Source: an uncultured Verrucomicrobiota bacterium
GTDB taxonomy: Bacteria > Verrucomicrobiota > Kiritimatiellia > RFP12 > UBA3636
DNA length: 6,061 nucleotides
Direction: 5' to 3'
Assembly (NCBI GenBank): GCA_946612175.1
Contig: CAMOEO010000190.1
Coordinates: forward strand, 1 to 6,061
Within the stretch, counting starts at the first letter, position 1. Each line of letters begins with the position of its first letter. The position numbers and the translations under genes were made by a program. The notes beneath the pieces were generated by a model. The model did no database searches. It was not told the origin of the DNA and worked only from the letters and a program-made list of their open reading frames with translations. Of this stretch, positions 1-5,982 are shown piece by piece.

Positions 1-79
1 CGGTTTGCGGGCCTCCGCGACGGCGCGGCGCCAAAAAGTGGGGAAGGTCCAGGCCCCGCGCAGCCGGCGCGCGCGGTTC
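1..79. other. Unassigned left edge, GC-rich
   Basis: No gene can be supported here. All three plus frames are arginine/proline/alanine-rich and protein-unlike. One minus frame is open from an ATG at 105-103 to the window edge (about 35 codons, starting MPESAPGRKN), but it would start inside the promoter at 80-108 and has no recognisable motif. The stretch may be the tail of a neighbouring gene or intergenic DNA; the sequence left of the window would decide. Confidence 0.4.
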
Positions 80-108
80 TTGCGTCCGGGGGCGCTTTCT
101 GGCATAAT
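80..108 (+). promoter_or_regulatory. Sigma70-type promoter of the solute-binding protein gene
   Basis: A -35 box TTGCGT (80-85) and a -10 box CATAAT (103-108) are separated by exactly 17 bp. The -10 is an AT-rich island in very GC-rich DNA. Transcription would start near 115, giving a leader of about 44 nt to the ATG at 159. The match to the housekeeping consensus is 4/6 at -35 and 5/6 at -10. I see no operator palindrome around it. Confidence 0.7.
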
Positions 109-147
109 CAGTGGCCGTCGGCGGGCGTTCCGCCGCACGCAACCCCC

Positions 148-152
148 AAGGA
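148..152 (+). promoter_or_regulatory. Ribosome binding site AAGGA
   Basis: AAGGA lies 6 nt before the ATG at 159 and fixes that ATG as the start of the solute-binding protein, over an upstream in-frame start near 111 that would put extra residues ahead of the signal peptide. It is the only convincing Shine-Dalgarno site among the six complete genes of the window. Confidence 0.65.
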
Positions 153-158
153 CCTCCC

Positions 159-1007
159 ATGAAAACCTCCCTGCTTCCCGCCCTTCTCGCCGCCGCTGCC
201 CTCGTCGGCTGCGGACAGTCCGGCGACTCCGCCCCGGACGCCGCCTCCCTGCCTGCGCCCGCCGGCGCCCGCACCTTCACCGTCGGGTTCGACGCCGACT
301 TCCCCCCCTACGGCTTCCGCGGGGACGACGGTTCCTTCCAGGGCTTCGACCTGGACCTGGCGCGCGAGGTCTGCAAGCGCAAGGGCTGGACGTTCGTCGC
401 CAAGCCCATCGACTGGGCCGCGAAGGACACGGAGCTCAACGCCGGCACGATCGACTGCATCTGGAACGGCTTCACGATGTCGCCCGAGCGCCTCGACAAG
501 TACACCTGGACCGAGCCCTACGTCGAGAACAAGCAGCTCGTGCTCGTGAAGACGGACTCGGGCATCAAGTCCTTCGCCGACCTCAACGGCAAGGCCGTCG
601 CGGTGCAGGACGGCTCCTCGGGCGCCGAGGCCATGGAGGCCAAGCTCGAGGAGGCGAAGAAGGCCGACGAGGCGTTCGCCTTCAAGGACCTCAAGAAGGT
701 CCCCGACTACGTGACCGCCTTCCAGATGCTCCAGTCCGGCGCGGTCGACGCGCTCGGCCTCGACTCCGCCGTCGCGGGCGGGTTCGTCGAGAAGGGCGAG
801 GGCCAGTACGCCACGCTCGAGGAGGCGCTGATGGACGAGAAGTACGGCGTCGGCTTCAAGCTCGGCAACGAGGCGCTCCGCGACGAGGTGCAGGCGACGC
901 TCAAGGAGATGGTCGCCGACGGCGCCTGCCGCAAGATCCTCGACCGCTGGGCCGAGGAGGAGATCGCCCACGGCGGCGACAAGATCGACTTCGTGCTGCA
1001 GCCGTAG
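159..1007 (+). CDS. Amino-acid ABC transporter solute-binding lipoprotein (SBP family 3)
   Basis: A 282-residue periplasmic or membrane-anchored receptor that would capture a polar amino acid or related small molecule and deliver it to an ABC permease. The N-terminus is a lipoprotein signal: K2, a hydrophobic stretch over residues 5-16, and lipobox LVGC with the lipidated cysteine at 18. A flexible Ser/Pro/Ala linker follows to about residue 38. The mature part follows the SBP_bac_3 pattern: TVGFDADFPPYGF (41-53), GFDLDLAREV (62-71), the DCIWNGFTMSPERLDKYTW stretch (99-117) with R111 at the usual ligand-contact position, DLNGKAVAVQDGSSG (141-155), LQSGAVDALGLDS (191-203) and YGVGFKLGNEALRDEV (229-244). 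Length is normal for the family. It has its own promoter, a good ribosome binding site and its own terminator, so it appears monocistronic. No cognate amino-acid-type permease or ATPase is adjacent; the next gene encodes an ATPase of another class. The ligand cannot be named from sequence alone. Confidence 0.93.
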   Translation: MKTSLLPALLAAAALVGCGQSGDSAPDAASLPAPAGARTFTVGFDADFPPYGFRGDDGSFQGFDLDLAREVCKRKGWTFVAKPIDWAAKDTELNAGTIDCIWNGFTMSPERLDKYTWTEPYVENKQLVLVKTDSGIKSFADLNGKAVAVQDGSSGAEAMEAKLEEAKKADEAFAFKDLKKVPDYVTAFQMLQSGAVDALGLDSAVAGGFVEKGEGQYATLEEALMDEKYGVGFKLGNEALRDEVQATLKEMVADGACRKILDRWAEEEIAHGGDKIDFVLQP

Positions 1008-1021
1008 TTCCCTCCGCCCCC

Positions 1022-1061
1022 GGGCCGCCGCCGCGCCGGTCGCGGCGGCGGCCCTTCGTTT
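1022..1061 (+). terminator. Rho-independent terminator after the solute-binding protein gene
   Basis: A perfect inverted repeat of 14 bp, GGGCCGCCGCCGCG at 1022-1035 and its complement at 1041-1054, encloses a 5-nt loop CCGGT and is followed by TTCGTTT. It begins 14 nt after the stop codon. The T-run is interrupted by CG, so termination may be partial. It separates the solute-binding protein from the ATPase gene. No promoter is recognisable between it and the ATG at 1100, so the ATPase may depend on read-through or on a non-consensus promoter. Confidence 0.8.
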
Positions 1062-1099
1062 CGCCCGGCCGCGCTCGCCGCGCCCGCTCCGCTTCCGCG

Positions 1100-2704
1100 A
1101 TGGAGAACGTCCTCGAGATCGATTCGCTCTGCCGGTCCTTCGGCCCCGTGCGGGTGCTGGACCGCGTGAGCCTCTCGCTCGCCCCCGGCCGCGTGCTCGG
1201 GCTGTGCGGCGAGAACGGCGCGGGCAAGTCCACGCTGCTGCGCTGCGTGGCGGGGTTCCTGCGGCCGGACTCCGGGACGGTCCGCATCGACGCGGGCGGC
1301 GACGGCCGGCGGCCGTGCTACCTCGTGCCGCAGGAGTTCGCGCTGGTGCCGGACATGACCGTCGTCGAGAACCTCTATCTCGGGCGGGAGATCGTCCGGC
1401 ACGGGATCCTAGACCGCGCATCGATGCGGGGCGAAGCGACGTGGCTGCTCTCGGCCACGGGATCGTCGCTCCCGCCCGACGCCCGCGTGGCGGATCTCGG
1501 CGTCGCCGACCGGCAGAAGATCGAGATCGCCCGCGCCTTCCTGCAAAGGTCGCGGCTGCTGCTCTTCGACGAGCCGACGACGGTTCTCGACGCCGCGGAG
1601 ACGGCGGAGCTCTTCGCGACGATCCGCGCGTTCGTCCACGGGGGCGGGTCCCGTCCGGGGAGAAAGGAAAAGAATCGCTCTCCGCGCCTGCTGACGCTTC
1701 GCTCGCTTTTCAGGGGGGGCGGGTCCGTGGTCTACGTCTCGCACAAGCTGCCGGAAGTGCTGGAGATCTGCGACGAGGTCGCCGTCCTGCGCGACGGCGT
1801 GCTCGTCGCGCGCCGGCCGGCCTCCGAATTCACCCCCGCCACGCTCGCCGAGTGCATGGTGGGGCGCCCGCTCTCCCACCTCTACCCCCCGAAGCTTCCG
1901 TGGCGCGGCGACCCCGCCGCGCCGCCGGCGCTCGAGGCGGTGGGGCTCGCGGACGGGGGGCGCGTGCGCGATGTCTCGTTCCGGCTGCGGGAGGGCGAGA
2001 TCCTCGGGCTGGCGGGCCTCGCCGGCGCGGGGCGGACGGAGCTGGCGGAGCTGCTCTGCGGAGCGTCGCGGCGGACGGCGGGGACGCTGCGGCTGTTCGG
2101 GCGCGAGGTGCGCTTCCGGGACGTCCACGAGGCGCTCGCGGCGGGCGTCACCTACCTGCCCGAGGACAGGCAGGGAGCGGGCGTGCTGCCGGACTTCTCC
2201 GTCGAGGAGAACGCGACCCTCGCCTCGCTCTCCGCGTACCGGCGCGGGCCCTTCGTCGACTTCCGCGCGCGCCGCGCCGCGGTGCGGCGCCGCATCGACG
2301 AGCTCCGCATCAAGTGCGAGGACCCCGCCGCGCCCGTCCGTTCGCTCTCGGGCGGCAACCAGCAGAAGGTCGTCCTCGCCAAGGGGCTCGAGACGCGCCC
2401 GCGCGTGTTCGTCTTCGACGAGCCGACGCGGGGCGTCGACGTCGGCGCGCGCGCCGACCTGTACGCGATCCTGCGCGACCTCGCCGCGCGCGGGATGGCG
2501 GTGCTGCTCGTCTCCTCCGACCTCGACGAGATCGTCGGCAACTGCGACCGCGTGCTCGTGATGCACGAGGGCCGCATCGCCGGCGAGGTCTCCGGCGGGG
2601 GCGTCACCGAGACGGCGATTGTCCGGCTCGCGCACGGGCTGCCGCCCGTGGACGCCGCCCCCGCTTTCCCATTCCCCGATCCTCCCTCCCCATGCACGAC
2701 CTGA
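1100..2704 (+). CDS. Double-domain ABC importer ATPase, sugar/nucleoside type (RbsA/MglA-like)
   Basis: A 534-residue cytoplasmic ATPase with two tandem nucleotide-binding domains, the form that powers ribose, galactose, autoinducer-2 and nucleoside importers. Domain 1: Walker A GENGAGKST (37-45), Q-loop Q78, degenerate signature LGVADRQ (133-139), Walker B LLLFDE (153-158), H-loop H215 in VYVSHKLPE. Domain 2: degenerate Walker A GLAGAGRT (306-313, Arg for Lys), LPEDRQGAGVLP (353-364), signature LSGGNQQK (416-423), Walker B VFVFDE (436-441), and SSDLDEI where the H-loop would be. The degenerate second P-loop is typical of this class. The ATG at 1100 gives the usual MENVLEI-type N-terminus; there is no Shine-Dalgarno site. 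Family length is about 500; the excess comes partly from a 25-residue in-frame insertion (185-209) and partly from a proline-rich tail that overlaps the next gene by 13 nt. No permease or sugar-type binding protein lies in the window, so the substrate is unknown. Confidence 0.92.
   Translation: MENVLEIDSLCRSFGPVRVLDRVSLSLAPGRVLGLCGENGAGKSTLLRCVAGFLRPDSGTVRIDAGGDGRRPCYLVPQEFALVPDMTVVENLYLGREIVRHGILDRASMRGEATWLLSATGSSLPPDARVADLGVADRQKIEIARAFLQRSRLLLFDEPTTVLDAAETAELFATIRAFVHGGGSRPGRKEKNRSPRLLTLRSLFRGGGSVVYVSHKLPEVLEICDEVAVLRDGVLVARRPASEFTPATLAECMVGRPLSHLYPPKLPWRGDPAAPPALEAVGLADGGRVRDVSFRLREGEILGLAGLAGAGRTELAELLCGASRRTAGTLRLFGREVRFRDVHEALAAGVTYLPEDRQGAGVLPDFSVEENATLASLSAYRRGPFVDFRARRAAVRRRIDELRIKCEDPAAPVRSLSGGNQQKVVLAKGLETRPRVFVFDEPTRGVDVGARADLYAILRDLAARGMAVLLVSSDLDEIVGNCDRVLVMHEGRIAGEVSGGGVTETAIVRLAHGLPPVDAAPAFPFPDPPSPCTT
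1640..1726 (+). repeat. 75-bp in-frame insertion flanked by 12-bp direct repeats, inside the ABC ATPase gene
   Basis: The 12-mer GGGGGCGGGTCC occurs at 1640-1651 and again at 1715-1726, exactly 75 bp apart and codon-aligned, encoding GGGS both times (residues 181-184 and 206-209). Between them, 1652-1714 is a 63-bp core of about 60% GC with a purine run (AGAAAGGAAAAGAA, 1661-1674) unlike the rest of the gene. Removing one repeat plus the core restores the ordinary family sequence running from IRAFVHGGGS into VVYVSHKLPE. The core encodes a basic stretch, RPGRKEKNRSPRLL and onward. GAAAAG (1667-1672) and CTTTTC (1706-1711) form a weak inverted repeat. The arrangement looks like a small insertion with a target-site duplication; whether it is a mobile repeat is inference. 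Confidence 0.75.
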
Positions 2705-3897
2705 ACCTCTCCCGACTCTCCGTCCTCTCCGACATGATGCGCCGCGCCGTCGACCGCGGCGAATGCGCCGGCGTCCAGGCGGCCGTCGTGCGCGACGGCC
2801 GCGAGGTGTGGCACGCCGCCGCCGGCATGGCCGACCTGGCGGAGAGGCGCCCGATGGCGCGCGACACGGTCTTCCGGATGTTCTCGTCCACCAAGTGCGT
2901 GACGGGCGTCGCCGCCGCGATGTGCGCCGACCGCGGGCTGATCTCGCTCCGGGCCCCGCTCTACGAATACCTCCCCGGCTACCGCAACCAGCGCTGGTGG
3001 GACGGCCGGGAGCTGCACGAGATCGGCCCCGGCGGGCGCCCGGTCTACCTCTTCGACCTCCTGAACATGACCAGCGGCATCACCTACGAGGGCCAGTGGG
3101 ACCCGGGCGACCGCGGGCGCACCGCCCTCTTCGACGAACAGCGCGCCGAGGTCGCGCGCGGCGTCTACACCGGCACGGTCGAGCTGATGGACCGCATGGG
3201 CGCCGTCCCGCTCTCCTTCGCCCCCGGCTCGCGCTGGGCCTACGGCTTCAACGCCGACGTGATGGGCGCCGTGATCGAGGTCGCGACGGGGCGGCGCTTC
3301 GGGGAATGGCTCCGCGAGGAGATCTTCGAGCCGCTCGGGATGGCGGACACGGGCTTCTCGGTGACGCCGGAGCGGCGCGCGCGCATGGCGACCTGCTACC
3401 ACTGCGTCCCCGGCGAGGAGGGCTCGCCGCGCGCGATGCCCGAGGTCGGGCGGCGGATCGGCCTGGCGGACTACGTCCCCGAGACGGCGTTCGAGTCGGG
3501 CGGCGCGGGGCTCGTCTCCACGGTCGGCGACTGGTGCCGGTTCATGGCGATGCTGCAGGCGGGCGGCACCTGGGGCGGGCACCGCTTCCTCTCGCCCGCC
3601 GGCCTGCGGCTCATGACGAGCCCCATGCTCTCGGCCGAGCAGGCCAGGACCTACGGCTGGCAGGACCAGCCCGGCAACAACTACGCGTTCTTCCACCACG
3701 TCAAGGTCGCGGGCGCGCCGTCGTCCAACCCGTGCAGCCCCGGCACGTACGGCTGGGACGGCGCCCTCGGCACCAACAGCTTCGTCGACCCCGTCGAGCG
3801 CCTCTCGCTCGTCGTGATGATCCAGAACGAGCCGCCGTTCACGACGCGGAACCTCACCTGGGGCCTGCGGAATCCGCTGTATGCGGCGCTGGATTGA
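2692..3897 (+). CDS. Serine hydrolase, beta-lactamase/esterase fold (PF00144-like)
   Basis: A 401-residue protein of the serine beta-lactamase-related family, which includes esterases, D-aminopeptidases and carboxypeptidase-like enzymes using an acyl-serine intermediate. The nucleophile motif SxxK is S65-S-T-K68 (in FRMFSSTKCVTG). LFDLLNMTSGITYEG (120-134) is the usual D-L-L-x-x-T-S-G helix. Y184 in RWAYGFNADVMGAVIE is the probable catalytic tyrosine, as Y-G-F-N rather than the Y-x-N of true class C lactamases. GTYGWDGALGTNSFVDP (351-367) replaces the K-T-G box with W-D-G. These features favour an esterase or peptidase over antibiotic resistance. No signal peptide or membrane segment is visible, so it should be cytoplasmic. 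The ATG at 2692 lies inside the ATPase gene (13-nt overlap) with no Shine-Dalgarno site, which suggests translational coupling and a shared transcript. The substrate cannot be told from sequence; one possibility is an ester or peptide taken up by the importer that the ATPase serves. Confidence 0.88.
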   Translation: MHDLNLSRLSVLSDMMRRAVDRGECAGVQAAVVRDGREVWHAAAGMADLAERRPMARDTVFRMFSSTKCVTGVAAAMCADRGLISLRAPLYEYLPGYRNQRWWDGRELHEIGPGGRPVYLFDLLNMTSGITYEGQWDPGDRGRTALFDEQRAEVARGVYTGTVELMDRMGAVPLSFAPGSRWAYGFNADVMGAVIEVATGRRFGEWLREEIFEPLGMADTGFSVTPERRARMATCYHCVPGEEGSPRAMPEVGRRIGLADYVPETAFESGGAGLVSTVGDWCRFMAMLQAGGTWGGHRFLSPAGLRLMTSPMLSAEQARTYGWQDQPGNNYAFFHHVKVAGAPSSNPCSPGTYGWDGALGTNSFVDPVERLSLVVMIQNEPPFTTRNLTWGLRNPLYAALD

Positions 3898-3922
3898 CTT
3901 GGCCCGCGCAATTTGCTAGAAT
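3894..3922 (+). promoter_or_regulatory. Strong sigma70-type promoter of the rpoZ-smpB operon
   Basis: TTGACT (3894-3899) and TAGAAT (3917-3922) are separated by 17 bp, each 5/6 to consensus. The TGA stop of the serine hydrolase (3895-3897) is part of the -35 box. Transcription should start near 3929, giving a leader of about 40 nt that is pyrimidine-rich and contains TTTTT (3931-3935). No terminator hairpin for the upstream unit is seen, so hydrolase transcripts may also read into rpoZ. Confidence 0.78.
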
Positions 3923-3968
3923 CCCTCCCGTTTTTCCGATTTCGTCCTTCGTTCAGCACCCTTCCGCC

Positions 3969-4199
3969 ATGAATTTCGATCTCCTCGAACAGGCCAAGAA
4001 CCGCATCCCGAGCATCCCCGTGCTCGTGAACATGTGCTCGATCCGCGTCAAGCAGCTCAACCAGGGTCTGCGGCCGCTCGTCCGGCCCAACCCCGGCGAG
4101 GAGACGATCGACACGGTCCTGCGCGAGATCGGCGAGGGCAAGCTGGTCTCCCAGGTGGACTTCGACACGCTGGAGCGCCGCGGCCTCGGCCACCGCTAG
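3969..4199 (+). CDS. rpoZ: DNA-directed RNA polymerase omega subunit
   Basis: A 76-residue small protein resembling the short omega subunit (RpoZ/Rpb6 family) that wraps the beta-prime C-terminus and helps assemble RNA polymerase. The N-terminus MNFDLLEQAKNRIPS, the central NMCSIRVKQLNQGLRPLV (21-38) and the following ETIDTVLREIGEGKL (45-59) fit the conserved omega core in which a helix with R-x-x-Q-L is followed by a proline and a second acidic helix. Usual bacterial omegas are 60-100 residues. It has its own strong promoter and lies 30 nt ahead of smpB, almost certainly on the same transcript. No Shine-Dalgarno site is present; CACCCTTCCGCC directly precedes the ATG. The identification rests on short-motif resemblance plus context and is less certain than that of smpB. 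Confidence 0.82.
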   Translation: MNFDLLEQAKNRIPSIPVLVNMCSIRVKQLNQGLRPLVRPNPGEETIDTVLREIGEGKLVSQVDFDTLERRGLGHR

Positions 4200-4229
4200 C
4201 CGCGCACATCGGTTCCGACCCTTCCCTCC

Positions 4230-4724
4230 ATGGCCGAGAAGAAGAACCAGCCGGCCGCGGGGGCTCCCGTCGTCGTGGCCCGAAACCGGAAGGCGCTCCA
4301 CGACTACGAGGTCCTGGAGCGCCTCGAGGCGGGGATCGCCCTGCGCGGGACGGAGGTGAAGGTCGTGCGCGCGGGGCAGGCCGGCCTGCAGGGGGCCTAC
4401 GCGCAGATCGACAAGAACACGGGCGAGGCGTGGCTCTGCGGCGTGAACATCCCGCCGTACGGCTTCGGCAACCTCTTCAACCACGATTCGCTCCGCGCCC
4501 GCAAGCTGCTGCTGCACCGGCGCGAGCTGCTGAAGCTCCGCGCCCACGAGGAGCGCAAGGGCTGCACGATCGTGCCGCTCTCGCTGTATCTCAAGCGGGG
4601 CCGCGTCAAGTGCGAGCTCGGCGTCTGCCGCGGCAAGAACGAGATCGACAAGCGCGAGACGATCAAGCGGCGCGAGGTCGATCGCGACGCCCGTCGCGCG
4701 ATGGCCCGCGCCGTCCGCCGGTAG
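4230..4724 (+). CDS. smpB: SsrA-binding protein SmpB
   Basis: A 164-residue partner of tmRNA (SsrA) in trans-translation: it delivers tmRNA to stalled ribosomes and its tail occupies the empty mRNA channel. The family blocks are all present: NRKALHDYEVLERLEAGIAL (19-38), RGTEVKVVRAG (39-49), PPYGFGNLFNHDSLRARKLL (75-94), GCTIVPLSLYLKRGRVKCEL (111-130), then RGKNEIDKRETIKRRE (134-149) and a basic tail to AVRR. Length is typical. The ATG at 4230 places the first block at residue 19, as expected; no Shine-Dalgarno site is seen, and CCCTTCCCTCC precedes the start. It shares a transcript with rpoZ. The last 20 codons (from residue 145), which encode the functionally critical tail, overlap the 3' end of the convergent flippase gene. 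No tmRNA gene is visible in the window. Confidence 0.97.
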   Translation: MAEKKNQPAAGAPVVVARNRKALHDYEVLERLEAGIALRGTEVKVVRAGQAGLQGAYAQIDKNTGEAWLCGVNIPPYGFGNLFNHDSLRARKLLLHRRELLKLRAHEERKGCTIVPLSLYLKRGRVKCELGVCRGKNEIDKRETIKRREVDRDARRAMARAVRR

Positions 4725-5982
4725 TGGCGAGCTCGAGAAGGTTTCCGAGGAGGCCGAGGAATCCCCCTGCCATCATCGCGCAGACGATGTGCGCAAGGCG
4801 CCAGTGGAAGCCCGGGGCGCGCAAGAGGATCGCGAGGACGGCGGCCTCGGCGAGGGAGATCGGGACCGTGTAGCGCAGGAAGCGGAAGCGGGAGCAGGCC
4901 ATCTCGTGGGTCGTGAAGCACGCCGAGGCGACCCGGATCGAGGCGATGGCGCCGAGCGGCAGCAGGAAGCCGGTCTGGCCCGCGTAGGGGCGGAGGAACC
5001 CGACCGCCTCGAAGAGCGTCCGGCCGCAGAGCGCGAGGGCGGCGGTGCAGGAAAGCCCGAGCAGCAGCGAGCCGCCCATCGTCCGGAGGAGCAGCCGGCG
5101 CGTGTCCTCGCCGCGCTCGTGGCGCGCGGAGACGACGGGGAAGAGGACGAAGACGAGCGAGAGCCCGAGGTAGGACGCGATCTCGGTGAACCGCGTGAGC
5201 TGGTAGTAGGCCGCGGACTCGATCTTCGGCACGAGCGCCATCGGCATCATCTCCGCCATGCCGCGGAGGTTGCCGGCGAGCGCCGAGATCGCGAGCGGGA
5301 CGGCGAAGGCGAGGAAGACGCGGCGGTCCTCGCGGAGGTACGGCGCGCAGCGCACGGCGCGATGGCGGCGGAGGAAGTCGAACAGCGCGGCGCCGGACAT
5401 GAGGAGCGGGCCGGCGGACTGTCCGACGAAGTAGCCGGTGAGGCCGCGGAAGGGAAGCGCGATCCACATGACGGCGAGGCGGAGCGGGGCGGCGGCCGCG
5501 CTCACGGCGGAGACGACGCCGAAGCGCCCCAGGGCGCGCAGTGCCTCGGTGAAGACCGGGGAGAGCGTGCCGAGCATCGCGGAGAGGACGATCGCGAGCG
5601 CGAGGTTTCCGTTCTGGATCCCGAAATGGCGGAAGACGAGCGGGAAGAAGAACGGGGTGGCGGCGAGCGTCAGGAGGAGGATCGCGAGCGCGAGCAGGGA
5701 GGCGTCGCGGAACATCGCCTTGACCTTGCCGGGCTCGCCGCGCTCGGCGTGGACGTTGAGCAGCTTGGCGTAGGGCGTGAGCAGGAGGGAGAGAGGCATC
5801 GCCACGAAGGCGGCGACCTGGCCGAGCGGAAGCACGGCGCCGAGCTCCTCCTGCGGGATGTAGCGCGGTACGAGCCAGATGCCGATGAAGGCGTTGATCG
5901 CGTCGCCGAATCGCTGCGCGAGGAACAGCATGAGCGCGGCTCCCCAGACGGGGCCGAGTCGGGTGCGGAGGGCGCGGATCAT
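4663..5982 (-). CDS. Polysaccharide/lipid-linked oligosaccharide flippase-like membrane protein (MATE/PST/MurJ superfamily)
   Basis: A 439-residue very hydrophobic inner-membrane protein with about 12 likely transmembrane segments (for example residues 13-38, 47-70, 94-116, 125-142, 154-176, 182-202, 222-238, 268-285, 301-320, 337-355, 370-387, 396-417). Short basic loops such as RFGDAINAFIGIWLVPRYI (24-42) and the length fit Wzx-type flippases that move undecaprenyl-linked sugars across the membrane for surface polysaccharide or O-antigen. There is no single diagnostic motif, so the call rests on topology and general resemblance. The ATG at 5982 overlaps the stop of an upstream minus-strand gene (ATGA), which points to an operon. 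Membrane helices end near residue 417; residues 420-439 (TGGRRGPSRD and onward) form a charged tail encoded entirely antisense to the last codons of smpB. There is no terminator between the convergent genes. Confidence 0.8.
   Translation of the reverse strand: MIRALRTRLGPVWGAALMLFLAQRFGDAINAFIGIWLVPRYIPQEELGAVLPLGQVAAFVAMPLSLLLTPYAKLLNVHAERGEPGKVKAMFRDASLLALAILLLTLAATPFFFPLVFRHFGIQNGNLALAIVLSAMLGTLSPVFTEALRALGRFGVVSAVSAAAAPLRLAVMWIALPFRGLTGYFVGQSAGPLLMSGAALFDFLRRHRAVRCAPYLREDRRVFLAFAVPLAISALAGNLRGMAEMMPMALVPKIESAAYYQLTRFTEIASYLGLSLVFVLFPVVSARHERGEDTRRLLLRTMGGSLLLGLSCTAALALCGRTLFEAVGFLRPYAGQTGFLLPLGAIASIRVASACFTTHEMACSRFRFLRYTVPISLAEAAVLAILLRAPGFHWRLAHIVCAMMAGGFLGLLGNLLELATTGGRRGPSRDGRRDRPRAA

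Noticed and set aside
1..105. Divergent minus-strand gene starting at 105 (MPESAPGRKN...).
   Set aside because: Its start would lie inside the plus-strand promoter, and only about 35 Arg/Ala-rich codons are visible without a motif or ribosome binding site.
5..1099. Upstream extension of the ATPase frame through the solute-binding protein gene.
   Set aside because: The frame is open only because of high GC; the terminator at 1022-1061 and the family N-terminus at 1100 show that the gene begins at 1100.
108..1421. Long minus-strand open frame opposite the solute-binding protein and the ATPase start.
   Set aside because: A shadow of GC-rich coding DNA: Arg/Ala/Gly-rich with no motif, while the plus strand carries two clear families.
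1648..1713. The insertion in the ATPase gene resembles a tiny spliceosomal intron: GT near its left end, CTGAC branch-like site, pyrimidine-rich stretch and TTTTCAG at its right end.
   Set aside because: The window is clearly bacterial (smpB, rpoZ, sigma70 boxes, terminator). The 66-nt GT-AG excision would not restore the family sequence exactly, whereas the 12-bp direct-repeat explanation does, and the frame is open throughout.
2152..3699. Long minus-strand open frame opposite the ATPase end and the hydrolase.
   Set aside because: Antisense shadow; composition is dominated by Arg, Ala, Gly, Val and His, with no recognisable domain.
2692..3897. Serine hydrolase as a beta-lactamase resistance gene.
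   Set aside because: No signal peptide, W-D-G in place of the K-T-G box, and Y-G-F-N in place of Y-x-N; these favour the esterase/peptidase branch of the fold.
4725..4800. Possible bidirectional terminator between smpB and the flippase.
   Set aside because: No stable inverted repeat with a T-run was found; this stretch is flippase coding sequence.
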